64,000 nt of DNA from DASQUK01 sp963717085. Its GTDB lineage: Bacteria > Actinomycetota > Acidimicrobiia > Acidimicrobiales > VFJN01. Position numbers and translations under genes: made by a program. The notes beneath the pieces are model-generated. The model saw nothing but the letters and a program-made list of their open reading frames with translations, ran no database searches and was not told where the DNA came from. The stretch covers positions 1 through 64,000 of the forward strand of contig CAVQVM010000021.1 in assembly GCA_963717085.1 (NCBI GenBank), written 5' to 3'. Positions 33,630 through 42,298 of this stretch are shown here, one piece after another; position 1 is the first letter of the stretch, and the number at the start of each line of letters is the position of its first letter.

Positions 33630-36120
33630 CGCCAGGCTCCAGCGCGGCCAGGGATCGCAGCGCGGCCGACAACCGGTCGAGCTGGGCGTCGTCGTGGGCC
33701 GCAGACAGGGCGACGCGGAGGCGCGATGTTCCCGGCGGAACCGTCGGCGGACGGATCGCGGGCACCAGGAGTCCCCGTTCCAGCAGTTCGTCCGCCGCCC
33801 GCACGGCGACCGCTTCGTCGCCGAGGACGACGGGGACGATCGGCGTCGGGTGGCCCGGCCGGACCCTCTCGACGTTGTGGCGCAGCCGCTCGACGAGCGC
33901 CGAGCCCTCGTCCGACCGCACGAGCCGCAGGGCCGCCAGCGCTGCCGCCATGTCGGCCGGCGTGGGAGCGGTCGTGAAGATGAACGACCGAGCGCGATTG
34001 CGCAGCAGGTCGACCACCCGCGCCGGCCCCGCCACGAACCCCCCGAGCGACCCGAGCGCCTTGGAGAGCGTCCCCATCCGCACGACCGGGGCGCCCGGCG
34101 GCACCTCCGGCCTGAGCACGGCATGCGCCTCGTCCAACACCAACAACGCACCATGGCGGCCCGCCAGCTCGACCAATGCCCCGACGTCGGCGACGTCGCC
34201 ATCCATGGAGAAGGCGCTGTCGGTCACCACCACGGCCGGGCCGTTCAGGGCCGCCAGCTGCCCGGCGAGGTCGTCGAGGTCGCCGTGCCGGTACACCCGC
34301 ACGGTCGCCCGTGCCAGCCGGCAGCCGTCGACGATCGAGGCGTGGTTGAGCTCGTCCGACAGCATCGTGACCTCGGGTGATGCGCCCAGCGTCGTCAGCA
34401 GCCCGAGGTTGGCGGCGTAGCCGGTCGAGAACACCAGCGCCGCCTCCGCGCCCTTCCACGCCGCCAGCGCGGACTCGAGCTCGGAGTGCAGCGGTCTCGA
34501 CCCGACGACCAGCCGAGACGCCCCCGTGCCCGCGCCCCAGCGGTCGAGCGCGTCGTGGGCGGCGGCGATCACGGCCGGATGATGGGTGAGCCCGAGGTAG
34601 TCGTTGGAGGCGAAGCTGACGACCGGACGGCCGTCAAGGGTGCCGGTGACGGGACCGGTGGTGACGAGGTCGCGGGTGGTCCGCCAGCGACCGGCGGCGC
34701 GCACGGCGTCGAGCTCGGCGGCGATGCGCCGGTCCCATCCGACGGGGGTGGCGCCACCGGGGGCCGGCGTCGTTCCGGTCGTCGCCGGGCCGGCATGGCC
34801 CTCGGAGCCACGACCGGTTCGCGTGGTTGTCGCCGTCACCTCGGCGATGGACGCGGCGAGGACATCGACGATCCGGGTCAGCTCGGCATCGGTGACGGTC
34901 AGCGGCGGCATGATGACGACGACGTCGCCCAGCGGGCGCAACAGCACCCCGCGGCGAACGGAGCCGGCGCACACGCGGCGGCCCCATCGCAGCCCGGGAT
35001 CCGGAGGAGCGAGCTCGACTCCGGCCATGAGTCCCCTCGACCGGACCTCGCCGACAGCCACCAACGGGACGATCCGCTCGCCGAGCAGACGGCGGAGGGT
35101 GGCGGACCGGGCCCCCACGTTCGCGAGGACGTCCCACTCCTCGAACAGCTCGAGGTGACGCAGCGCCACCGCCGCCGCCAGGGCGTTCCCGCTGTAGGAG
35201 TGCCCGTGGTAGAAGGTCCGATCCGACAGGTCCGCACCCAGGAACGCCCGGTAGACGTGGTCGCTCACTGCGGTGGCGGACATGGGTAGATACCCGCCGG
35301 TGAGCCCCTTGCCGAGCGCAAGCAGGTCGGGGCACAGCCCGCACTGCTCCGAGGCGAACAGCGTGCCGGTGCGCCCGAACCCGGTGGCCACCTCGTCGGC
35401 GATGAGCAGCACGTCGTGGCGCCGGCAGGCGTCGATCAGGGGCCCGTACGCCGGCGGCTCGGCCACGAGCATCCCAGCCGCCCCCTGCACGAGCGGTTCG
35501 ATCACGACCGCCGCCAGCGTGGGACCGTGCTCGTCGACCAGGGCGGCGGCGCGGGTGAGGGCGTCCGGGGCGTCGTAGCCGGGCGCCCGGATCACGTCGA
35601 AGCGCAGCGGGTCGAACAGGTCGGTGCCGAAGCCGCCGGCACCCAGGGACAGCGACCCCACGGTGTCACCGTGGTAGGCGTGGCCGAGGGCGAGGTACCG
35701 GGTGCGACCGGCGACGCCGCGGTTGGCCCAGTACTGGAAGGCGATCTTGAGCGCCTGCTCCACCGCCGCGGCGCCGTCCGAGGCGAACAACAGGTGGGGC
35801 CGGTCGACGGGCACGACGCGGGCCAGCGCCTCGGCGAGCTCGACGACCACGCGGTTGCCGTTGCCCAGCAACGTCGAATGAGCCACCCGGTCGAGTTGGT
35901 CGCGCAGCGCCCGATCGAGCTCCGGGACCCGGTGGCCGAGCGTCGTGACCCAGAGCGACGAGATGGCGTCGAGGTAGCGGCGACCATCGACATCGATCAG
36001 CTCGCGTCCCTCGGCCGACTCGACGATGATCGGCTCGTTGTCGAGGTAGCACGCCATCTGGGTGAAGCCGTGCCAGACCACCGCCGCGTCCCGGGCGCCC
36101 CAGGCTGCTGCATCGCCCAT
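33613..36120 (-). CDS. BioA-BioF fusion (DAPA aminotransferase + KAPA synthase)
   Basis: An 835-residue fusion of two successive biotin enzymes. Residues ~5-430 are BioA: VWHGFTQMACYLDNEPIIVE (W and Y of the substrate site), DGAAAVEQALKIAFQYWANR, HAYHGDTVGSLSLGAGGFGT, DEVATGFGRTGTLFASEQCG, PLP lysine LLALGKGLTGGYLPM, FYHGHSYSGNALAAAVALRH. A Thr/Pro/Gly-rich linker (TTTRTGRGSEGHAGPATTGT) follows. Residues ~455-835 are BioF: VSFASNDYLGLTHHPAVIAA, GAGTGASRLVVGSRPLHSEL, LDEAHAVLRP, PLP lysine MGTLSKALGSLGGFVAG. BioF makes KAPA and BioA aminates it, so product could pass between domains. ATG at 36120 chosen; upstream of it lies tmRNA on the other strand. Confidence 0.92.
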   Translation of the reverse strand: MGDAAAWGARDAAVVWHGFTQMACYLDNEPIIVESAEGRELIDVDGRRYLDAISSLWVTTLGHRVPELDRALRDQLDRVAHSTLLGNGNRVVVELAEALARVVPVDRPHLLFASDGAAAVEQALKIAFQYWANRGVAGRTRYLALGHAYHGDTVGSLSLGAGGFGTDLFDPLRFDVIRAPGYDAPDALTRAAALVDEHGPTLAAVVIEPLVQGAAGMLVAEPPAYGPLIDACRRHDVLLIADEVATGFGRTGTLFASEQCGLCPDLLALGKGLTGGYLPMSATAVSDHVYRAFLGADLSDRTFYHGHSYSGNALAAAVALRHLELFEEWDVLANVGARSATLRRLLGERIVPLVAVGEVRSRGLMAGVELAPPDPGLRWGRRVCAGSVRRGVLLRPLGDVVVIMPPLTVTDAELTRIVDVLAASIAEVTATTTRTGRGSEGHAGPATTGTTPAPGGATPVGWDRRIAAELDAVRAAGRWRTTRDLVTTGPVTGTLDGRPVVSFASNDYLGLTHHPAVIAAAHDALDRWGAGTGASRLVVGSRPLHSELESALAAWKGAEAALVFSTGYAANLGLLTTLGASPEVTMLSDELNHASIVDGCRLARATVRVYRHGDLDDLAGQLAALNGPAVVVTDSAFSMDGDVADVGALVELAGRHGALLVLDEAHAVLRPEVPPGAPVVRMGTLSKALGSLGGFVAGPARVVDLLRNRARSFIFTTAPTPADMAAALAALRLVRSDEGSALVERLRHNVERVRPGHPTPIVPVVLGDEAVAVRAADELLERGLLVPAIRPPTVPPGTSRLRVALSAAHDDAQLDRLSAALRSLAALEPGGDRPA

Positions 36121-36225
36121 GGGCTGGCAGCGTGCCAGCGGCCGGAGGGGTGGGGCGAATCCGGCGGGGGCGCAGGCGTGGGGCGGCCCACGGGCCGCCG
36201 GTACACTTGTCGGGCTGCTTGACAA

Positions 36226-36611
36226 GGGGCTGATCGGTTTCGACGTCGAGACCGGAAGCCGAATCGTGCGACCGGAGTTGCTCAGACTCCTTAAACGGGG
36301 CACAAACACAACTGCTGATGAGCAGTTCGCTGTCGCCGCCTGATAATTCAGGCGACCGAGAGCACCAGCGACCAGTGATGGCACGCGGGGCCTGATCACC
36401 GCAGCCCGGCAACAGAAGCGGTGGTTGGCGGCGGGAAAGACCGCTGGCGGCGGGAAAGACCGCTGACATCGGGGAAAGACCCGGCGGCGGCCTCCTCCGC
36501 GAGGCCCACCGACCCGGCGGTGCGGCAGCCGCAGAGCCGTAGATCTCGGGAACGGTCGTAGCGCGGTCGGCAACCGCTCGGCGGACGGGGGTTCGATTCC
36601 CCCCAGCTCCA
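36226..36611 (+). ncRNA. ssrA: Transfer-messenger RNA
   Basis: A 386-nt one-piece tmRNA. Ends form the tRNA-like acceptor: GGGGCTG at 36226-36232 pairs with CAGCTCC at 36604-36610, then A. The 5' part GGGGCTGATCGGTTTCGAC and 3' part GGGGGTTCGATTCCCCCCAG are the conserved regions. The tag frame at 36302-36340 reads TNTTADEQFAVAA followed by TGA and TAA; the exact resume codon (GGC or ACA) is not certain. CCA is not encoded. smpB is 3.3 kb upstream. Confidence 0.96.
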
Positions 36612-36693
36612 CGGCAGAACCGCCCTGCTCAGAGCGTGTGCTACCTCGAATCTTGCGACTCGGCGTGGCACACGCCCGCGGGTCGGCGCTGGC

Positions 36694-37029
36694 TTACTCG
36701 TCGAGGAGCAGGCCGACGAGCCCCGTGCGTTCGACTACACGTCGAAGTTCAAGCGGCGGGTTGTCGATGCGGAATCCCACACCTGTGTCGCCGGCCGATG
36801 CAGGGGCCCGCAGCAAGGATCTCAGTCCTGACGAGTCCATGAATCTGAGCCCGCGGGCGTCGATCGCGATCGCCGTCGGACGCTTCTCAAGCACTGTGCC
36901 GAAGAATGCTCCGAACCACTCGCTGCTGCTCATGTCGAGCTCGCCGTCGAGTGTGATGACCGTTTCCGGTGCAGTGTCGTGTGCGTCGAGTTGCAGCAGC
37001 TCCGGTGGACTGAGCTCCAAGTTGTCCAC
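36694..37029 (-). CDS. STAS-domain anti-anti-sigma-like protein
   Basis: A 111-residue single STAS domain: TVITLDGELDMSSSEWFGAF, TAIAIDARGLRFMDSSGLRS, LLRAPASAGDTGVGFRIDNP. The phosphoacceptor serine is in FMDSSGLRS. Such proteins bind RsbW-type kinases to free a sigma factor; the HATPase protein at 16285 is a candidate partner type, although far away. GTG at 37029 or TTG at 37035 can start it; the GGGAG upstream suits either. No cognate kinase is adjacent. Confidence 0.85.
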   Translation of the reverse strand: MDNLELSPPELLQLDAHDTAPETVITLDGELDMSSSEWFGAFFGTVLEKRPTAIAIDARGLRFMDSSGLRSLLRAPASAGDTGVGFRIDNPPLELRRVVERTGLVGLLLDE

Positions 37030-37197
37030 ACGCAACTTCTCCCCCGGGCATCTGGGGCCAAACGACGAGTCTGGGCGAGGAACCCCCTGAGGGCGTCTGA
37101 CCCGTGGACTGTCCGGGTAAGGCCACCGCGAGCGATGGTCCCCCGGCATCCTGTGCCGCCGCGGGACCGCTTCGCGTCGGGCTGCCATGATCGTGGC

Positions 37198-37644
37198 GTG
37201 CGGATCGTCATCACGGGGATCCACCCACCCGGCCGGAGCTTCTGTCGTCCTGACGGCTCGGTGATGGACAACGTTCACGTCGGCGTGCAGGCCGCCCGCG
37301 AGCCGTCTCAGCTGATCCGTGCCGACGCATCCGAAATGCGCTGGGAGGTCGAGGTCTCCGTGGTCCGAACGAACGGATCGCTCGATCTTCGCGGCCCCCC
37401 GGTCCAAGGCAAGCGCGGCGACCGATTCATCTACCTCACATGGGGCCACGTCGGCCCGGGCGACACGTTCGAGATGTTCCGTCGCGCCAAGCTGATGCTC
37501 GATCGTGTTGGGCCCGACCTGATCGAGCTCGCGGTGACGACCGGTCGTCTCGACGCGACGGTCGATTTGACGGGGGAGGATGGCGGTCCGCGGTGCGCTC
37601 GTGTCGACCCACCAGCGATCACCTGGTCGGTGCAACAGGTGTGA
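37198..37644 (+). CDS. DUF5990 family protein
   Basis: A 148-residue soluble protein of the actinobacterial DUF5990 family. VRIVITGIHPPGRSFCRPDG, NVHVGVQAAREPSQLI, then DLRGPPVQGKRGDRFIYLTW and MFRRAKLMLDRVGPDLIELA are the conserved blocks. Function unknown. GTG at 37198 lies directly before the first strand. It is divergent from the STAS gene with 168 bases between. Confidence 0.82.
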   Translation: MRIVITGIHPPGRSFCRPDGSVMDNVHVGVQAAREPSQLIRADASEMRWEVEVSVVRTNGSLDLRGPPVQGKRGDRFIYLTWGHVGPGDTFEMFRRAKLMLDRVGPDLIELAVTTGRLDATVDLTGEDGGPRCARVDPPAITWSVQQV

Positions 37645-37743
37645 CTCCCGCGCACGCCGACGGCGCGACCGTCAGTCGGCGCCCGTGGATGTGTGGGGCG
37701 CGTGGGCTACCGCTGGCAGCGCATCCGGCGCGACGGCCAGCGG

Positions 37744-37767
37744 CTGACGCCCTGACGCCCTGACGCG
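37744..37767 (+). repeat. Three tandem 8-bp repeats
   Basis: CTGACGCC, CTGACGCC and CTGACGCG follow each other in the 287-bp gap 37645-37931, which otherwise shows nothing recognisable. Probably simple slippage. Confidence 0.5.
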
Positions 37768-37931
37768 CCGGCCGCCGGTGCTCGGCGGCACGTCCGATTC
37801 GTTCCTCCACCGCGTCTAGCAGCAATGGTCGGCCGGGTAGGCCACAATGTGCTCGGCGGCGGCGTTGTGGCGCCCCCTCGTCGTTCGCCAAGCGAGTGCG
37901 ACGGTGGGATGTCGAGCGCTAGGAGGGCGTC

Positions 37932-39425
37932 GTGGGATCCCGGGGTGAGGCAGGCGAGGGTCCCATGACCTCCGCGCCTGCCAACGGCGACGAGCGCGAG
38001 CTCGTGCGTGCCTTCACTGACCTGCACCGACAGGACCGATTCGTGCCCGCCGCCCGGCCCGTGGCGCCCATGCGTGTCCGGCATCGCCCTGCGAGCCACG
38101 TCGTCAACGCCCGGACGGTCAACGCCCAGGCGGCAGAAGCCCCGTTGGCGGCGGCCCCGGTGGCGGAGGCCCCGGTGGAAGAGGCACCCGCATCAGATCC
38201 CCAGGTGGCAGAGCCCCAGGTGGCAGCGGCCGCGACGCTCCGCGATGCCGTTGTCGAGGCCCCTGACGACCGGCAAGCTGCGGCCCGCCCGGACCCGCTG
38301 CCGCATCGTGCGGTTGGCCGGCGGCCACGCCGGCGCCACCACGACGTGGCCCCCCAGCCACCGGCGCCCGCCGCCGATGACGTCCCGCGCCGAGGCCTCG
38401 CGGGGACCGCGGAGCGCCGACTGTCCGACGTGCTGGCGCTCGCTGGCGCCGTCGGGGCCCTGATCGCCCCGTGGCCCTGGCTCCTCGCCGTCACCGGGCT
38501 GTGCATCGTCGTTGGGACGGCCCGCTCCGTAGCGGCCCGGCGTGGTTCCGTCACCCTCGGGATCGTGGCCCTTCCCGGGACGGTCGCGCGACGCGTGGCT
38601 CGGCTGCTGCGGCCGCGCTCGCTGGCGCGGCTTCCCGTGATCACCGTCAAGACCATCCTCGCCGCGCTCGTGCTCCCCGCGGCGGTGGCGGCCGCCGTCT
38701 GGGTCGTCGAGCACGGCGCCGATGGCGTGGTGGCGGCCGCGCGCCTGGCTGCGTGGCAGTCGGGCGCCCGGGTGCTGGCGGCGGTGCTGTGCCTCATGAT
38801 GCTCGCCGGCGTGGGCGAGACCCGCACCCGACGAGCGACACGGCTGCGCCGGGCCATCGCGTCGTGGCCCGACGCCGGTGTGGTGGCCCTCGCCGCCGGA
38901 GCCCTGGCATTGGCGTTGGCGGTCGTGGCGGTCGGCCCCCGGACCTCGGGGGGCATCCTCACCGGCCACGACGGGGTGGCGTGGGTACCGGCGCCGTTGC
39001 GGCCCGCGGTGGATGGCGTGCGTGACGACGTCGTCACCGCCGAACTACGGGCCGTGCGATCGTGCCTTTCGCGGCACCAGGGGTGGGCGTGGTCCGTGGC
39101 TTACACCGCCGACAACCCCATGGACGACGCAGACATCGCGCGGCTGTCGGTCGGGCGCGGGGACACGCCCGGACCATCCGCGCTGGTCACGGCGGCGCTG
39201 GCAGCCGACAACCAGCTCGCCCCCTGGGTCGAGGTGGTCGAGATCGCGGTCGGCGATGCCGTCGTCCTCGAGCTGGACCGGCGGGAGTTGGGGCACCACG
39301 CGGTGCGGCTCGACCCCGCCACCCTGGGTCCGGGCATCGTGTCCGGCGGTGACGTGCTCCTTTCAGGAAGCGCGGCCGTCGACCGCCGGGCGACCCTCGC
39401 CTGCTCGGCCGGACCCGCCCTCTGA
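37932..39425 (+). CDS. Large membrane protein with repetitive Ala/Pro/Glu N-terminus, function unknown
   Basis: A 497-residue protein. Residues 50-150 are low-complexity, with short repeats such as PVAEAPVEEAPASDPQVAEP, and very basic around RAVGRRPRRRHHD. Residues ~165-345 hold about five membrane helices (VLALAGAVGALIAPWPWLLA, TILAALVLPAAVAAAVWVVE, VLAAVLCLMMLAGVG, ALALALAVVAVG). Residues ~350-497 form an outside domain with two Cys (RSCLSRHQG and LACSAGPAL), perhaps a disulfide. A clear AGGAGG site 5 bases before the GTG at 37932 fixes the start. No family recognised. Confidence 0.7.
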   Translation: MGSRGEAGEGPMTSAPANGDERELVRAFTDLHRQDRFVPAARPVAPMRVRHRPASHVVNARTVNAQAAEAPLAAAPVAEAPVEEAPASDPQVAEPQVAAAATLRDAVVEAPDDRQAAARPDPLPHRAVGRRPRRRHHDVAPQPPAPAADDVPRRGLAGTAERRLSDVLALAGAVGALIAPWPWLLAVTGLCIVVGTARSVAARRGSVTLGIVALPGTVARRVARLLRPRSLARLPVITVKTILAALVLPAAVAAAVWVVEHGADGVVAAARLAAWQSGARVLAAVLCLMMLAGVGETRTRRATRLRRAIASWPDAGVVALAAGALALALAVVAVGPRTSGGILTGHDGVAWVPAPLRPAVDGVRDDVVTAELRAVRSCLSRHQGWAWSVAYTADNPMDDADIARLSVGRGDTPGPSALVTAALAADNQLAPWVEVVEIAVGDAVVLELDRRELGHHAVRLDPATLGPGIVSGGDVLLSGSAAVDRRATLACSAGPAL

Positions 39426-39469
39426 CCTGAACGCGTTCCGGTCCGGCGTCGGTCGGGCCCGCGACGGCC

Positions 39470-40390
39470 TCATTCCAGGGCCGGGGCCCCGGCCACGGAC
39501 GGCGCCTCGGCGCCGGAGCGGACCACGAGCACGACACCCACACCGATCAGGATCGCCGCCGGGATGGCCGACACCGGCGGCACCTCGTCGAACGCGACCC
39601 AGGCGATGAGCGCCGATCCCACGATCTCGAACAGGATCGCGACCGACACCAACGTCGGGCTCGTCGTGCCCAGCACACGGTTGACCACGGTGTGGCCGAG
39701 CAGCTGCGGCCCGGCCACCATGGCGAGCAACGCCAGCCACGTGGTGGCGTCGTAATCGCTGCCCGCCAGCGGCTGGCGGCCGACGACGCACACCACCAGC
39801 AGCGCCCCCGCCGCGACCCCGTAGCACACGAGCGCGTACACGCTGGTCGGCAGCGTGCGCCGCACCTCGGCCCCGACCGTGACGTAGGCGGCCGCCAGGA
39901 CGCCCCCGATCAGCGCCAGCAGGTCGCCGAACAACGCCCGTGGGTCGACCGCCAGGTCGACGCCACTCAGCACGACGGCGCCGGCCACGGCGCTGCCGAT
40001 CCCCCACCAGGCGCCCGCCGGCACGTGCTCGCCCCGGCCTCGGGCGATGAGCGCCGCCCATACGGGCTGTGTGGACACCAGCGCCACCGACGACGCCACC
40101 GAGGTGAACGACAGGCTCGGTATCCAGGTGGCGAAGTGGGCACCGAGGAACAGCCCCGCGACGATCGACAGCCGCCGCTCCCGCCGGTCCAAGACGGGGG
40201 CGCCGCCTCGGCGAGCGCCCCGGGCGTGTAGCCAGACGAGCAGTGCGAGCACCGGCAGGGCCAGCGCGTTCCGCCAGAAGGCGATGGCCAGCGTGGGGGC
40301 GTCGGCGATCCGCACCAGCGGCGCCGCGGTCGACACGGCCGCCACCGCCAGCCCGAGTAGGGCGAGGTCGCGGGGCGGCGGCTGTTGCAT
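39470..40390 (-). CDS. EamA/DMT-superfamily transporter
   Basis: A 306-residue ten-helix drug/metabolite transporter with two EamA repeats. First: LALLGLAVAAVSTAAPLVRI, AIAFWRNALALPVLALLVWL, FTSVASSVALVSTQPVWAAL. Second: ALIGGVLAAAYVTVGAEVRR, GPQLLGHTVVNRVLGTTSPT, SVAILFEIVGSALIAWVAFD. Substrate cannot be predicted. ATG at 40390. The hairpin repeat at 40399-40442 lies just upstream, in the leader shared with the divergent P450 gene. Confidence 0.88.
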   Translation of the reverse strand: MQQPPPRDLALLGLAVAAVSTAAPLVRIADAPTLAIAFWRNALALPVLALLVWLHARGARRGGAPVLDRRERRLSIVAGLFLGAHFATWIPSLSFTSVASSVALVSTQPVWAALIARGRGEHVPAGAWWGIGSAVAGAVVLSGVDLAVDPRALFGDLLALIGGVLAAAYVTVGAEVRRTLPTSVYALVCYGVAAGALLVVCVVGRQPLAGSDYDATTWLALLAMVAGPQLLGHTVVNRVLGTTSPTLVSVAILFEIVGSALIAWVAFDEVPPVSAIPAAILIGVGVVLVVRSGAEAPSVAGAPALE

Positions 40391-40398
40391 CACGAAAA

Positions 40399-40442
40399 CC
40401 TGCCGCGGGATTGGTGGCCAGGGCCACCGATCCCGCGGCAGG
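40399..40442. repeat. 44-bp near-perfect hairpin between divergent genes
   Basis: Two 21-base arms (starting CCTGCCGCGGGAT and ending ATCCCGCGGCAGG) pair with one G-T mismatch and a 2-base loop. CGAAAACCTG overlaps its left end (40393-40402) and recurs at 40477-40486 near the P450 start. A weaker inverted repeat (TTTTGCAC / GTGCGAAAA) lies at 40461-40482. Too large for an operator; it resembles a REP-like or MITE-like element. Confidence 0.75.
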
Positions 40443-40491
40443 ATTCCCGGAGGTCCTTGCTTTTGCACCGTAAGTGCGAAAACCTGGCGGC

Positions 40492-41718
40492 GTGGCGACC
40501 GTGACCTTCAACCCCTTCGAGCCCGGATTCGCCGACAACCCCTACGACCAGTACGCCAGCATCCGTGCCCAGGGCCGGGCGGAGCGCACGGTGTTCGGGA
40601 CGCTGCTGCTCTCGCACTACGACGACTGCTTCGCGCTGCTCCGGCTGGCGGGCACCAGCGTCGACGACCGCAATGCTACGAACGTCTTCCGCTACCAACC
40701 GCCCGAGGACATCGCCGACCGCATGGCCGGTCGCGACGAGCGGCGTTCGATCCTGGGCCTCGACCCGCCCGATCACACCCGCCTGCGCCGGCTGGTGTCG
40801 AGCGCGTTCACCGTCCGCCGGGTCGAGCAGCTCAGGGAACGGGTGCGGGAGCTGGTGGCCGGCCTCCTCGACGAGGTGGCCGCTGCGGGCGCCACGGCCG
40901 ACCCCGTCGACCTGATCGCCCGCTATGCGTTCCCGCTGCCGTTCATGGTGATCAGCGAGCTGCTGGGCATGCCGGAGGGCAACCGCGACGAGCTGCGCGG
41001 TTGGTCGCACACGATGACTCTGTCGCTCGAGCCCTACCTCGACGACGACACCGCCCGGACGGTCGTCGGCGCCGCCGACAACATGGTTCGCCACGTCGAC
41101 GAGGCCATCGAGTGGAAGCGGGGCCATCCGGCGGACGACCTGCTGAGCGCGATGATCGCCGCCGAGGAAGACGGCGACCGCATGACCGCCGAGGAGCTCC
41201 AGATCCAGGTCATCCTGCTCTACCTCGCCGGCCACGAGACCACCGTCAACCTCATCGGCAACGGCACGCTGGCGCTGCTGCGCAACCGTGACCAGTACGA
41301 GCGGCTGGTCGCCGATCCGACCCTGGACGCCCCGGCGGTCGAGGAGCTCCTGCGCTACGACAGCCCCGTCCAGCTGTCCCGCCGCATCGCCATGACCGAG
41401 ATCGAGGTGGGCGGCGAGACGATCGACGCGGGCGAGATGATCCTCACGCTGCTGGGCTCGGCCAACCACGACGAGGGCAAATGGGGCGCGACCGCCGACG
41501 ACCTCGACCTCGGCCGCGACGGCGCCAGCGCCCACCTGTCCTTCGGCAGCGGGATCCACCACTGCCTCGGCGCCGCCCTGGCCCGGCTCGAGGGCGCCGA
41601 GGCCATCCCCGCCCTGGTCCGGCGCTTCCCGAACATGGAGCTGGCGGCCGACCGGCCGGCCTGGAACGGACGGGTGGTCCTACGGGGACTCGACGCCCTG
41701 CCGGTCAGCGTCGGCTGA
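40492..41718 (+). CDS. Cytochrome P450
   Basis: A 408-residue soluble bacterial P450. I-helix ILLYLAGHETTVNLIGNGTL (AGHET), K-helix VEELLRYDSPVQ (ExxR), heme loop LSFGSGIHHCLGAALARLEG (Cys ligand), and N-terminal LGLDPPDHTRLRRLVSSAFT. Full length, with all catalytic motifs intact; it needs a ferredoxin and reductase, neither in the window. GTG at 40492 (VATVTFNPFEPGF) is preferred over GTG at 40474, whose first codons lie in a repeat. Substrate unknown. Confidence 0.92.
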   Translation: MATVTFNPFEPGFADNPYDQYASIRAQGRAERTVFGTLLLSHYDDCFALLRLAGTSVDDRNATNVFRYQPPEDIADRMAGRDERRSILGLDPPDHTRLRRLVSSAFTVRRVEQLRERVRELVAGLLDEVAAAGATADPVDLIARYAFPLPFMVISELLGMPEGNRDELRGWSHTMTLSLEPYLDDDTARTVVGAADNMVRHVDEAIEWKRGHPADDLLSAMIAAEEDGDRMTAEELQIQVILLYLAGHETTVNLIGNGTLALLRNRDQYERLVADPTLDAPAVEELLRYDSPVQLSRRIAMTEIEVGGETIDAGEMILTLLGSANHDEGKWGATADDLDLGRDGASAHLSFGSGIHHCLGAALARLEGAEAIPALVRRFPNMELAADRPAWNGRVVLRGLDALPVSVG

Positions 41719-42298
41719 CGGCCAGGGTCCGGCGCACGATGGGTCGCCCGCCGCGCCGGGCGACCTCCTCGAAGCCCGCCCGCTGGAACATCGCCAGCGT
41801 GCCCGTGTACAGGTCGGCGCTCGATCGCTTCCCGCCGGCGGTGTCGATCGGATAGGCCTCCACCACCTCTGCACCGCGCTGCCGGGCGAAGTCGACGGCG
41901 GCATCCAGAAGCGCCGCGGCCACGCCCCGGCGGCGGTTCCGGCGATCGATGGTGAAGCAGGTGATCGACCACACCGGCCAGTCGTCGAGGCGTCGCAGCT
42001 TCGGCGAACGGTCGAGGCGCGGGTACTCGTCTCGGGGGGCGACGGCCACCCAGCCGGCGGGCACGCCGTCGACGTACGCCAGCAGCCCCGGCTCGGGGCC
42101 CGCGGCCACAAGCTGGTGGAGGTCTCGGCGCAGGCCGGCACCGTGGCGCTCTTCGAACTCCTTCGAGGTCACGCGCCACCACATGCACCAGCAGCCGCTG
42201 GTGAAGCCTCGCTCCCCCGCCAGGTCCGCCAGGTCGTCCCAGCGATCGGGGGTGACGGGGTGGACTTCTAGACCTTCAGGAATCGGCTGAGTGCCCAT
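41705..42298 (-). CDS. GNAT-family N-acetyltransferase
   Basis: A 197-residue acetyltransferase. Acetyl-CoA site: SITCFTIDRRNRRRGVAAAL, LDAAVDFARQRGAEVVEAYP. N-terminal GFTSGCWCMWWRVTSKEFEE and GLLAYVDGVPAGWVAVAPRD mark a subgroup common in actinobacteria, with a Cys-rich W segment. C-terminal YTGTLAMFQRAGFEEVARR. ATG at 42298 overlaps the ftsX end by 31 bases, so it may be cotranslated with it. Its end overlaps the P450 gene convergently by 14 bases. Substrate unknown. Confidence 0.85.
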   Translation of the reverse strand: MGTQPIPEGLEVHPVTPDRWDDLADLAGERGFTSGCWCMWWRVTSKEFEERHGAGLRRDLHQLVAAGPEPGLLAYVDGVPAGWVAVAPRDEYPRLDRSPKLRRLDDWPVWSITCFTIDRRNRRRGVAAALLDAAVDFARQRGAEVVEAYPIDTAGGKRSSADLYTGTLAMFQRAGFEEVARRGGRPIVRRTLAVSRR

